From JAICLL01 sp035252155 (GTDB taxonomy: Bacteria; Planctomycetota; Planctomycetia; Pirellulales; JAICIG01): DNA of 16,464 bases. This document shows positions 5,737-13,693 of the stretch, piece after piece (within the stretch, counting starts at the first letter, position 1; every line of letters starts with the position of its first letter). The position numbers and the translations under genes were made by a program. Location: assembly GCA_035252155.1 (NCBI GenBank), contig DATFDL010000032.1, positions 1-16,464 of the forward strand, given 5' to 3'. The notes beneath the pieces were generated by a model. The model was not told where the DNA came from and did not search any database. It saw only the letters and a list, made by a program, of their open reading frames with translations.

Positions 5737-6501
5737 ATGGCGACGCTCTCGCTCATCGATGTTCCTAAAACCCTTGTTCTCGCTCATCGCGGCAATAGCC
5801 GGGCGGCGCCGGAAAATACCCTGCCAGCGTTCGAGTCGGCGCTGCAGTTGGGCGTCGATCTGGTCGAGCTCGACTATCATCATACGGCCGACGGCGTGCC
5901 AGTAGTGTTTCACGACGAAGAGCTCGACCGCTGCACCGACGCCTGCTATGTATGGGGCGGGACGCAACATTTGCTCGCCCAACGAACGTTCGCGGAATTA
6001 CAACAGCTCGACGCCGGCGGTTGGTTCGGCCAAGCTTTTCGCGGCACGCACATCGCCACACTCGAAGATGCGCTGAAGCTGATCTGCGCGCGGGCCGGCT
6101 GCATGATCGAACGTAAAAGCGGCGACGCCGCCACTTGCGTCTCGCTACTGCGGCGACTGAACGTGGTCGAGCGCTGTGTGGTGACCGCGTTTGATTGGTT
6201 GTTTCTTGCCGAATGTCATCGCCTCGCGCCCGAGCTTTTGCTCGGCGCCTTGGGCACCGACCCGCTCACGCCCGAGCGGCTCTCTGAAGCCCAACAAACC
6301 GGCGCCCGAGTGATTGGCTGGGACAACGACATCGTCACCGCCGAGCACGTGCGGCTGGTGCATTCACACCGCCTGAAGGCCTGGGTTTGGACGGTCGACG
6401 AGCCGGCCCGCGCCGCTGAATTGGTCTCCTGGGGCATCGACGGACTGATCAGCAACCTGCCGGGGGATATCCAAGCGGTCGCCGCGGATGCATCGCGTTA
6501 A
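5737..6501 (+). CDS. Glycerophosphodiester phosphodiesterase family protein
   Basis: A 254-residue TIM-barrel GDPD-family protein; such enzymes cleave glycerophosphodiesters to glycerol-3-phosphate and an alcohol. Catalytic and metal-binding signatures are visible: 'LAHRGNSRAAPENTLPAFE' (15-33, His17, Arg18, Glu27), 'GVDLVELDYHHTADGVPVVF' (39-58, Glu44 and Asp46) and 'HDEELDRCTD' (His59). Later come 'IERKSG' (124-129), where many members have 'IEIK', and 'AWVWTVDEPARAAELVSWGI' (215-234) ending 'DGLISNLPGD', where 'DGIiTnrPd' is usual. The frame extends upstream to 5623, but that part is repeat DNA; ATG 5737 gives the normal family length. No signal peptide is visible, so a cytoplasmic location is likely. 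It converges on the next gene with a 15-base gap. Confidence 0.88.
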   Translation: MATLSLIDVPKTLVLAHRGNSRAAPENTLPAFESALQLGVDLVELDYHHTADGVPVVFHDEELDRCTDACYVWGGTQHLLAQRTFAELQQLDAGGWFGQAFRGTHIATLEDALKLICARAGCMIERKSGDAATCVSLLRRLNVVERCVVTAFDWLFLAECHRLAPELLLGALGTDPLTPERLSEAQQTGARVIGWDNDIVTAEHVRLVHSHRLKAWVWTVDEPARAAELVSWGIDGLISNLPGDIQAVAADASR

Positions 6502-6516
6502 CGTGAATAAGATGCT

Positions 6517-7512
6517 CTAAGGCTTTTTCATTCGAAACGAAGCGAGCATCTTTTCAACATCGGGATAAATCGTCTCATCAAGCTGCGGCAGAATGGTGCT
6601 GATGGCGCAATAGCAGTGGTTGTCGACCATGAACGACCACTGACGCCAATGAATCTGTTTTCCGTCAGGCGATTCGGGAACCGCCTCGAAAAACAGAGCA
6701 TCGTACTCGCCCACCTTGGCTGGTCGAAAATCGTTGGGCCGCGGCGGCGTTTGGCCGACGCGGCGCGCCCATTCAAAGCCCACCTCAGCGCGCATCTCGT
6801 CGAGAAAGCCGGCTGTATCCTCCGCATCGTCGGTCGAATAGGTTCCCATGCGGTAAACGTCCATTCCAACCGGAAAATTCGGAGGAACGAACATCACCCA
6901 GTTTCCCTTGTCGATCGACTTCCAGCCCTCCGACAAGGTAACTTCGAAGGGCACTTCCCGCTCGGCGGGAAGGAACTCAAAAATGGCCACTCCGCCCACC
7001 GCCGAACCGCCGTGTACGTCGCTGTCAAAGTATTTGCTGCTGGGGTCGTACTTCCATTGCGAAAATGTTTGCAAGGCAATCGCATCGAGCAACTCGCGCA
7101 GCGTCGGCTTGTACGAACTCGGATACGGTGAAACGAGTGGCCGTTTGGCGATCGCCTTGGAAGGCGTCATCAAGCCGACGCCATAATCGAGATTAAACCG
7201 ACTTGTGACCAAAAACATCTTGGCGAAGTCGTTGAAGTTTGGGCCCATGCCGGGATCTAACCGCGCGGCGAGTAGGCGTCGCAGTTCTGCGGAAGTCAGC
7301 GGCTTAATGGTGTCGCGCGGCGCATCGGCTGCCCGACCGTTTGGTTCTGGCTCGGCCGCTTCTGAGGGGGCAGATTGAAGATCGCCATTCGGCGAGGCGC
7401 GAGATGGTTCGGCGACCGGAAGGGGTGGCTGCTGATCGTCGCTGGTTGGTGTGGACGTGCGCGAACAGCTCGCACATACGGTAACGATGGCAGCCAGAAG
7501 TGCGGATCGCAT
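6517..7512 (-). CDS. Unrecognised planctomycete lipoprotein-like protein
   Basis: A 331-residue protein. The start at 7512 is chosen because it begins an export signal, 'MRSALLAAIVTVCASC', with a possible lipobox at Cys16 (-3 to -1 are C-A-S, slightly atypical); GAGAGG lies ten bases upstream. Residues 20-75 are a proline-, serine- and acid-rich linker. The rest appears globular, with 'GWKSIDKGNWVMFVPPNFPV' (196-215) and a C-terminal 'WRQWSFMVDNHCYCAISTIL' (289-308) ending 'YPDVEKMLASFRM'. The last block resembles the end of PsbP/Mog1-like folds, where a final strand and helix finish with 'SF', but that is only a weak resemblance. No function is assigned. It is divergent from the double parvulin-like gene and convergent with the GDPD gene, so probably monocistronic. 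Confidence 0.7.
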   Translation of the reverse strand: MRSALLAAIVTVCASCSRTSTPTSDDQQPPLPVAEPSRASPNGDLQSAPSEAAEPEPNGRAADAPRDTIKPLTSAELRRLLAARLDPGMGPNFNDFAKMFLVTSRFNLDYGVGLMTPSKAIAKRPLVSPYPSSYKPTLRELLDAIALQTFSQWKYDPSSKYFDSDVHGGSAVGGVAIFEFLPAEREVPFEVTLSEGWKSIDKGNWVMFVPPNFPVGMDVYRMGTYSTDDAEDTAGFLDEMRAEVGFEWARRVGQTPPRPNDFRPAKVGEYDALFFEAVPESPDGKQIHWRQWSFMVDNHCYCAISTILPQLDETIYPDVEKMLASFRMKKP

Positions 7513-7575
7513 GGCGCACGAACCTCTCGATGATCTAGGAAACCTACCACGGTCACCGCGCCGCCGCAATCAACG

Positions 7576-7605
7576 GGGGCATCGCCAAGGCTCTGTCCCA
7601 GCCAC
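7576..7605 (-). repeat. 30-bp hairpin repeat, copy 2, inverted
   Basis: Reverse complement of 5683-5712 with a single mismatch. It lies in the 258-base divergent spacer between the lipoprotein-like gene and the double parvulin-like gene, outside both coding regions and upstream of the promoter at 7665. Confidence 0.75.
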
Positions 7606-7664
7606 CGCCCGTACGCGGACCACGTTTCGCTCGAACTTGGGCGGCGCACTCGGTTGATGCGACC

Positions 7665-7693
7665 TTGACCGCCTGGGGGCGGCTACCTATACT
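7665..7693 (+). promoter_or_regulatory. Predicted sigma70-type promoter of the double parvulin-like gene
   Basis: TTGACC (7665-7670), a 17-base spacer and TATACT (7688-7693). The -35 box and spacing are identical to those before rpsB. It predicts a leader of about 70 bases ending in the ribosome-binding site AGGGAGA (7757-7763). Confidence 0.6.
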
Positions 7694-7770
7694 CCGCGGC
7701 CCAACGAACCCCGCCGAACCGGGCGGGCATTTCTACGGCTGTTTGCGCCGCTGTTTAGGGAGAAACCGCG

Positions 7771-9909
7771 ATGAACCCCATCGATGCCGACGCCACCTTT
7801 CCAAACCCCCGACCCTGGCGCCGCCGCCTCGGCTGGCTCTCGGTCGCCGCCGCCGTGCTGGCCATCTGCGCCATCGCCCGCTACGGCTGGCAATTGACTT
7901 CGGCCAAGGCGGAATCGCCCTTCGACAAGCTCACTGCCAAATCGGCCGCCAAGGTCGCGAAAACAAAGAAACCGTCAACGAAGTCAAGCGACGAACCGCC
8001 CGCCGAGCTGCCCGCGATGGCCTCGTTGAAGATCATGGCCACTGTCAACGGCCAGCAAATCACGCGCAACGAGCTGGCCCAGGAGTGTTTGCTGCACTTC
8101 GGCGAAGAAGTGCTCGAAAGCGTCATCAATAAGAAGTTGATCTCCGAAGAATGCCGCAAACGCAACATCGCGGTCACGCACGATGAGATCAAGGAAGAGA
8201 TCGACCGCATGGCGGCCCGGTTCGCCCTGCCCACCGATCAACTGCTGACGATGCTCAAGGAAGAGCGGCACATCACGCCCGATCAGTATGCCAAGGAAAT
8301 CATCTGGCCGACCGTGGCCCTGCGCAAGTTGGCCGCCGACCGGCTGGTGGTGTCTAAAAAGGACATCGACGAAGCGTACGCCATGCTCTATGGCCCCGCT
8401 GTGCACGTGCGGCTCATTGCCTGCCCGACGCCTCAAAAGGCTGAGGAGGTGCGCGACCAGGTCATCGCCGATCCGGAAAACTTCGGCAACGTGGCCAAAG
8501 AAGTCTCGATCGACACCGTCAGTGCCGCTGCTAAGGGCTTGATTCAGCCGATTCACCACCACCAGGGCGACCCGAACATCGAGCGGGTGGCCTTTGCCCT
8601 GCAGGTGGGCGAGATTTCGGAAATCGTGGCGGTGGGCGACCAGTTCGTCATCCTCAAATGCGAGGCCCATCTCGCCGAGCAGCAAGTGCCTCGGCAGAAA
8701 GTCGAAAAGGTCCTCATCGAAAGCATCAAGGACAAAAAGCTGCGGCTGGCCGCCGACACCATCTTCAAACAACTGCAAGACGCGGCCACCATCGAAAATG
8801 TGATGAACGACTCGAAAAAGAGCAAGAAAAATCCAGGCGTGGCGGCCATCGTCAACGGCCAAAAGATTACCGTGCGCGACGTGGCCGAAGAATGCCTCGA
8901 GCGGCACGGCATCGAGATGCTCGAAGGTATGGTCAATCGCCGCATTTTGGAGCAAGCCTGCCGGCGGCGGAAGATTGAAGTGACCGAGGCCGACATGCAG
9001 CGCGAGATCGCCCGTGCGGCGGTTTCGATGGGCAAGACCAAGGGACACACCGACGAGCCCGATATCGACGCCTGGCTGAAAGACGTGGTCGAGAATCAAA
9101 AGATTTCGCTGGAGCTCTACAAGCACGACATCGTCTGGCCGTCGGCCGCGCTGACCAAGCTGGTGGGCGGCGATATCGAGGTCAGCCAGGAAGACCTGAA
9201 GCGGAGCTTCGAAGCCAATTTTGGGCCGAGGGTCCGCTGCCGGGCGATCGTGCTGGCCAGCCAGCGGGCCGCTCAAGACTGCTGGGCCAAGGCGCGCGAG
9301 ACCGTTTCGATCGACCGGCTCATGCGAAAAGAACTTGAAAAGAACCCGGGCTGGGCCAAGAACAAAGAGGGGTTGCGCAAGCACGTGGTCGAGAACGTGG
9401 CAGGCCCCGCCTTCGGAAAGCTCGCCGCGGAGCTTTCTGTCGATGCGGCCAGCCGCGCCGACGACGGCATCATTCCGCCCATCCAAAAGCACGGCGGCGA
9501 GCCTTTTTTGGAAAAGGAAGCTTTCGCGCTGAAGCGGGGCGAGATCTCGGGCATCATCCAGGCCGGCGACAAATGGGTGATTCTCTTCTGCGAGGGGCGC
9601 ACCAAGCCGTATGACGTGCAGTTCGAGGAGCAGAAGCCGAGGATGATCGCCGATCTACGCGAGAAGAAGTTGCAGTTGGCGATGGCGCAAGAATTTTCCA
9701 AATTGCAAGAGGACGCCCAGATCGACAACTTCATGACGGGCAAATCACAGCCCGGCATCAAAGGCAAGCGCTTGCAGGATTCGCTCTTGGCCACGCCCGA
9801 CGCGTCGCTATTGGCGCCCGAGGGCGGCCAGCCGCCCGCGAAGCCGCGGCCGGCCGGGGCGCCGAAGCCTCGCTCGGTCAATCGCCCCGATGGCGCGATG
9901 CGGCGGTAG
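7771..9909 (+). CDS. Membrane-anchored SurA/parvulin-like protein with two tandem modules
   Basis: A 712-residue protein. A short N-terminus with 'RRR' precedes one hydrophobic segment (20-42), so the protein is probably an inner-membrane-anchored periplasmic protein. Two homologous modules follow. Module 1 (about 88-345) begins 'ATVNGQQITRNELAQECL'; module 2 (about 357-655) begins 'AIVNGQKITVRDVAEECL'. Each has a SurA-N-like helical part ('IIWPTVALRKLAADRL' / 'IVWPSAALTKLVGGDI') and a PPIC-like part ending 'FALQVGEISEIVAVGDQFVI' / 'FALKRGEISGIIQAGDKWVI'. The tail (657-712) is proline- and basic-rich and looks disordered. The usual catalytic histidines of parvulins are not seen in either module, so a chaperone role is likelier than isomerase activity. 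Start supported by AGGGAGA seven bases upstream. Confidence 0.85.
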   Translation: MNPIDADATFPNPRPWRRRLGWLSVAAAVLAICAIARYGWQLTSAKAESPFDKLTAKSAAKVAKTKKPSTKSSDEPPAELPAMASLKIMATVNGQQITRNELAQECLLHFGEEVLESVINKKLISEECRKRNIAVTHDEIKEEIDRMAARFALPTDQLLTMLKEERHITPDQYAKEIIWPTVALRKLAADRLVVSKKDIDEAYAMLYGPAVHVRLIACPTPQKAEEVRDQVIADPENFGNVAKEVSIDTVSAAAKGLIQPIHHHQGDPNIERVAFALQVGEISEIVAVGDQFVILKCEAHLAEQQVPRQKVEKVLIESIKDKKLRLAADTIFKQLQDAATIENVMNDSKKSKKNPGVAAIVNGQKITVRDVAEECLERHGIEMLEGMVNRRILEQACRRRKIEVTEADMQREIARAAVSMGKTKGHTDEPDIDAWLKDVVENQKISLELYKHDIVWPSAALTKLVGGDIEVSQEDLKRSFEANFGPRVRCRAIVLASQRAAQDCWAKARETVSIDRLMRKELEKNPGWAKNKEGLRKHVVENVAGPAFGKLAAELSVDAASRADDGIIPPIQKHGGEPFLEKEAFALKRGEISGIIQAGDKWVILFCEGRTKPYDVQFEEQKPRMIADLREKKLQLAMAQEFSKLQEDAQIDNFMTGKSQPGIKGKRLQDSLLATPDASLLAPEGGQPPAKPRPAGAPKPRSVNRPDGAMRR

Positions 9910-9910
9910 G

Positions 9911-9990
9911 TGACGCGCGACGAGGCGACATGGCGAGAGGGGGCGACACAGCGAGGGGGCGACTGGGCGACTGGGCGACTGGGCGATCGC
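9911..9990 (+). repeat. GCGA-type repeat region with a 3.9-copy octamer tandem repeat
   Basis: Degenerate GCGAC/GCGAG words run from 9911. They end in a clean tandem of GGGCGACT at 9957, 9965 and 9973, followed by GGGCGAT at 9981. The first part resembles, in opposite orientation, the stretch at 2111-2162. It begins directly after the stop codon of the preceding gene. In the rest of the 227-base spacer, to 10136, no promoter could be recognised with confidence. Confidence 0.7.
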
Positions 9991-10136
9991 GCGGTATGCC
10001 CGGCCTGCGCAAAATCAATGACTTTGTGGGCAATTCCTGTAGGTTTCTTGGTGCGTATTTGTTCCGAGCCAAGGAAGAACAATGCCATGCCGCCGGCTTG
10101 CCCGGCTGGTTGCTCCCGATCGGAACGAGGTGATCA

Positions 10137-11459
10137 GTGACAGCGACCCCGGAAAACTCAAAAATCGGCGATATCCAGGTGCTCCGCGGCCTTGCGATTC
10201 TGATGGTGCTCATCTGCCATCTCAGCATCGGCTCGATGGCCCTGGAGCTGTGGCCCGTGCGGGTCACCATTCCGCTTTACCTGGGCGTCGAGATTTTCTT
10301 CGTGGTCAGCGGTTACGTGATCACGCGGTCGCTCATGAAAGACGGCTTTCATGGCGGGCGGTTTTTTTTGAAGCGGGTCTTCCGCCTCATGCCGGCGCTG
10401 CTGTTGTTTATCGGCGTGAGCCTGCTCTTGAACCGCTATGTCCAAAATTCCGACCTGATCGACGCCGACAAGTCGTTCTATTCGGTGCCCAATCGCGCCT
10501 TTCGCCAGCAGGCGCGGGGCGTCGCCTTTGGATATTTGACGATCGTTCCGAGGCCACTCTCGCATGCCAACGGCGCCATGTGGAGCCTCTCGGTCGAAGA
10601 CCAGTTCTATGCGGCCGTGACGATCGTCTGTTTGTTGGCCGGCGGGCTGCTCCGCTTTCGCCCGAAATGGTGTGGCGCTGTGTTGGCCGCCACTGCGGCG
10701 GCTTTTTATGTTTGCCTGGTGGGTTGGCGGTTGGCCACCTGGGGAGATTTGGAGAAGATGCCGAGCGTCGTACGGTATTTTGTCCACTGGCGGTTCGATT
10801 TCCTCGGGCTGGGCGTCGTGACGGCCTTTATCGACTTCCGCTGGAGCGAACGAATCCGCGCCGCCTTCCGCGACAGTGGAACCTACTGTTCGGCGTTTCT
10901 GCTGATCGTCCCGCTGATGTTGGCCGCCATTTGCGAGTCGCCCTTGCAGGACCCAGCCCCGGTGCTGCAAGCGGTCGGCTACACGATGTTCGGTTTGTGT
11001 TTCGCCGGGCTGGTGCTGCTGGCCGCCAACGGCCTGGCGTTTCCGGCCAGCCGCGGATGGCTCTACCGATGGTTCAAGTTCGTGGGCGACCGCAGCTACA
11101 CCTACTACCTGTTTCATTATCCGATGTTCATCGTCGCGTTTCTGCTGTTCCACCATCATTTCCAGGGCGCATTTCGCGGGCCGTGGCATTTCGCCGCGGC
11201 GCAGTGTGTGACGGTGGTGGCCTTGCTGGTGCCGTTCTCCGAGGCCGTCTATCGGTGCATCGAACTGCCAATTGCGGAACTTGGCCGCTCGATCGCCGGC
11301 AGACTGAAATCAACGGATTTCGGCGTGGCGTCCCCGGAGCGCGAGCCTCTGCTCGATAGAGAACTCGGCGGCGAATCCATCGTGGCGGGACGGTGCAACC
11401 CCGTGCCCCATGGCAAGGATGTTGCGCAACAGCGCAGGTTAGGCCGGCGTGTCGCCTGA
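10137..11459 (+). CDS. Acyltransferase family 3 (OafA-like) membrane protein
   Basis: A 440-residue polytopic membrane protein of the acyltransferase-3 family, whose members acetylate or acylate surface sugars. Signatures: 'IQVLRGLAILMVLICHLSIG' (13-32) with Arg17 and His28 spaced as in the R-x10-H active-site motif, 'YLGVEIFFVVSGYVITRSL' (48-66), 'FFLKRVFRLMPALLLF' (76-91), 'MWSLSVEDQFYA' (148-159) and 'VGDRSYTYYLFHYPMFIVAF' (316-335). About ten hydrophobic segments can be seen. Start is GTG 10137 with GAGGT (10127-10131) five bases before. Residues from about 390 on form a hydrophilic, basic tail that is not part of the family. It is the first gene of a plus-strand glycan cluster, so the acceptor is probably the glycan built by the following enzymes. 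Confidence 0.9.
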   Translation: MTATPENSKIGDIQVLRGLAILMVLICHLSIGSMALELWPVRVTIPLYLGVEIFFVVSGYVITRSLMKDGFHGGRFFLKRVFRLMPALLLFIGVSLLLNRYVQNSDLIDADKSFYSVPNRAFRQQARGVAFGYLTIVPRPLSHANGAMWSLSVEDQFYAAVTIVCLLAGGLLRFRPKWCGAVLAATAAAFYVCLVGWRLATWGDLEKMPSVVRYFVHWRFDFLGLGVVTAFIDFRWSERIRAAFRDSGTYCSAFLLIVPLMLAAICESPLQDPAPVLQAVGYTMFGLCFAGLVLLAANGLAFPASRGWLYRWFKFVGDRSYTYYLFHYPMFIVAFLLFHHHFQGAFRGPWHFAAAQCVTVVALLVPFSEAVYRCIELPIAELGRSIAGRLKSTDFGVASPEREPLLDRELGGESIVAGRCNPVPHGKDVAQQRRLGRRVA

Positions 11460-11566
11460 ATTCTGGCCTTGAGCCAAATCGCTGGTTTTCGTACATCTAC
11501 CGCCGTCTGTCGGCCCCGGCTCGCTCCTTGCGCCCTTCAGCCCCGAGTGGGATCAACGAACGCACG

Positions 11567-13693
11567 ATGTTCAAGTTCGTACTCATCGACCAGTCGCTCA
11601 CCGATGTCGGCGGGCATCATTATGAATACGCTCGCCGGGTGCTCGGCGCCGCCGAGTCGGCGGGGTACCAGCCCGTCCTGGCGGCGAATCGGAAGTGCAA
11701 ACAATCGGATGTGGACGGCGTGGCCGTCCACCCGGTATATCAATTCGGCTTTTGGGACCAGCCGGCCGGGGCGAACTGGGGAAAGCGGCTCGGGCGGATT
11801 TCGCGACGGCTCGGCGGCCGGTGGTTTTCGGTCAAGCTGGCCTTGCTGCTTTCGCCTTGGGGCGCACTATGGTCCCAACGCCACGACGCCGCTCAATGCT
11901 TGCGACTCGCACGGACCGGACCTGTGCGTGACCGGCTGATTCTCATGGCCGCGTTTGGCGTGCTGTGGATGGCATGCGTGGCGCGTGCCGTGGCGAGAAT
12001 TGCCGTGGCCGCGATTCCGTTTACCGGCTACTTTGCCCGCGTGCGCGCAGAATTCAAGCAATCGGCGCCTCAGGCGTTCGCGCCGGTGATGGTCGTACTC
12101 CGACGGCCCGCCGTCTTTGCGCATTGGTTGCTGGGACAACGCAAGACCAAGGCTTTTGCCGCCGACACGCGACGGCTGCTCGCGCGACTCTCGCTCGAAG
12201 ACGGCGACGTGGTGTTTATCCCAACGATCGAGCCGAACGAAATGCTCGGGATCTCGCTGCTGTTTCGGCAGATGCCCGAAGCCATGCGTCCCTCGTGGCA
12301 CCTGCTCTATCGCCGCAACATCTACACCGGCCGCGACGCCGATTATTCGACCGCCGACGAGGGTCTGCGTTCGCTGCGGAACTCCTTTCGCCAGTTCAAC
12401 GACGGCCGCGGCACAGCCCGTGTCTTCTTTTATACGGACACCGACCAACTGACCGATCAGTATAACCGCCTGGGCGCTGTACCCTTCGCCACGCTGCCCA
12501 TCCCCGTCGATGCCGAATATGCGGCTGGGCGATCGCTCGCCGAAAAGGCGGCGACTTACAAAACCGCTTCAGCAACCGCTCCGCTGTGTGTCTCTTACGT
12601 CGGCGACGCTCGACCGGAAAAGGGCTATCATCACCTGCCGCGATTGGTGCACGACGTGTGGCACGACTCCGTGGTCAAGGGGCGAGTCCGGTTCCGGTTT
12701 CAGTCGAATTTCAACACCGAGCACGGCGAACCACGCGCGATCGTCGGCCGTGCGCAACTTGCTTCGTTCCCGCGTGATCTCGTTCAATTGCTCCTGAAGC
12801 CTTTGGCGAGCGATGAGTACCGCGAGCTGATCGTCGATTCAGACTTGATGCTCGTACTTTACGATCGCGACAACTATTACGCGCGCAGCTCCGGCGTCTT
12901 TGCCGAGGCGATGGCGGCCGGCGTGCCCACCGTTGTGCCGGGCGGCTCGTGGATGGCGCTGGCCCTGGCCGATGCGATCGATACTCATCATGCTTCGCTC
13001 CTGCAGCGTGCCGACATTCGACGGATCGCGGTCGACGGCGCGGAACTCGGTTGGCGATCCGCTGGCTTGGACGACGATCAAAAGCTGATCGACGGAGAGC
13101 TGCGTTTAGGCGGGCAACGCGACCGCTTGTGCCACCTCGATGTGCCCGGTGAGAGCAATTATTTGCTCGTTGAGTTTCGCGATCGGTCAGTCGTCGGGGG
13201 CAACTTTGTCCACTTGGCGGCCGAATGCACAGCACACGAGACGATCCCACCTGGCAGCCGGCCGCGGGCGGCGAAGGCGATGATCGGTGGACGGCCCGAC
13301 CAGCGCGCCTCCGCATTATTTTCGGTTCCGTCGGGCGCCACACGCATCGAGTTGCGATGGCGCGGGGCGTTCACTCATAAAACGATCTCGTTAAGCGACA
13401 TCCGTTTCCACTTTCTCAAGTCGCCGGATGAATTGCCCCGCGGCGCTGCCGGCGTTGTCTACACAGAACCCGACGAAATCGCCGATGCCTTGCGCGAGGT
13501 TGTGCGGCACGCGGAGCATTACCGAACGACCGCCCGCCAGAAGTCGCTGAAGTGGGCGGCGTTCCATGAACCGGCGAATCTGGTGCGTCAACTTCTCGAC
13601 CGCGCCGGCCAACTCGCGGGCAGCGATTCGCGCGGCGAATCGGTTCAGCACGACTCACACGAGGTCGAGGTTTTTACCAAGGTGGCTGCATGA
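11567..13693 (+). CDS. Large GT-B glycosyltransferase with an inserted beta-rich domain
   Basis: A 708-residue protein. The N-terminus 'FVLIDQSLTDVGGHHYEYAR' has the glycine loop expected of GT-B enzymes. The C-terminal lobe shows 'CVSYVGDARPEKGYHHLPRL' (341-360) and 'YARSSGVFAEAMAAGVPTVV' (438-457), the GT4-like donor-binding block. Between about 470 and 625 lies an extra segment, 'HLDVPGESNYLLVEFRD' to 'ATRIELRWRG' and 'TISLSDIRFHF', that looks beta-sandwich-like. The GT lobe then resumes with 'GVVYTEPDEIADALREVVRH'. A hydrophobic stretch at 123-155 in the N-lobe may contact the membrane. The start at 11567 is where homology-like sequence begins; the frame is open upstream to 11393, and no good ribosome-binding site is seen. 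The stop overlaps the next start (ATGA). Donor and acceptor are unknown. Confidence 0.78.
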   Translation: MFKFVLIDQSLTDVGGHHYEYARRVLGAAESAGYQPVLAANRKCKQSDVDGVAVHPVYQFGFWDQPAGANWGKRLGRISRRLGGRWFSVKLALLLSPWGALWSQRHDAAQCLRLARTGPVRDRLILMAAFGVLWMACVARAVARIAVAAIPFTGYFARVRAEFKQSAPQAFAPVMVVLRRPAVFAHWLLGQRKTKAFAADTRRLLARLSLEDGDVVFIPTIEPNEMLGISLLFRQMPEAMRPSWHLLYRRNIYTGRDADYSTADEGLRSLRNSFRQFNDGRGTARVFFYTDTDQLTDQYNRLGAVPFATLPIPVDAEYAAGRSLAEKAATYKTASATAPLCVSYVGDARPEKGYHHLPRLVHDVWHDSVVKGRVRFRFQSNFNTEHGEPRAIVGRAQLASFPRDLVQLLLKPLASDEYRELIVDSDLMLVLYDRDNYYARSSGVFAEAMAAGVPTVVPGGSWMALALADAIDTHHASLLQRADIRRIAVDGAELGWRSAGLDDDQKLIDGELRLGGQRDRLCHLDVPGESNYLLVEFRDRSVVGGNFVHLAAECTAHETIPPGSRPRAAKAMIGGRPDQRASALFSVPSGATRIELRWRGAFTHKTISLSDIRFHFLKSPDELPRGAAGVVYTEPDEIADALREVVRHAEHYRTTARQKSLKWAAFHEPANLVRQLLDRAGQLAGSDSRGESVQHDSHEVEVFTKVAA

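Noticed and set aside
6502..6516. Bidirectional terminator between the convergent GDPD and lipoprotein-like genes
   Set aside because: Only 15 bases with no hairpin; the T-run nearby (6523-6528) lies inside the coding region without a stem.
7984..9492. Long minus-strand open frame of 502 codons opposite the double parvulin-like gene
   Set aside because: Antisense shadow produced by the GC-skewed codons of the plus-strand gene; composition is low-complexity and no start signal or family was seen.
10082..11359. Long open frame of 425 codons overlapping the acyltransferase gene
   Set aside because: It is in another frame of a gene whose own frame carries all acyltransferase motifs; its translation is rich in Arg, Ala and Gly with no recognisable domain, as expected of a GC-rich shadow frame.
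11393..11566. Upstream extension of the large glycosyltransferase by 58 residues
   Set aside because: It overlaps the acyltransferase end and has no domain-like content; 'MFKFVLIDQSLTDVGGHHY' at 11567 is a natural GT-B beginning.
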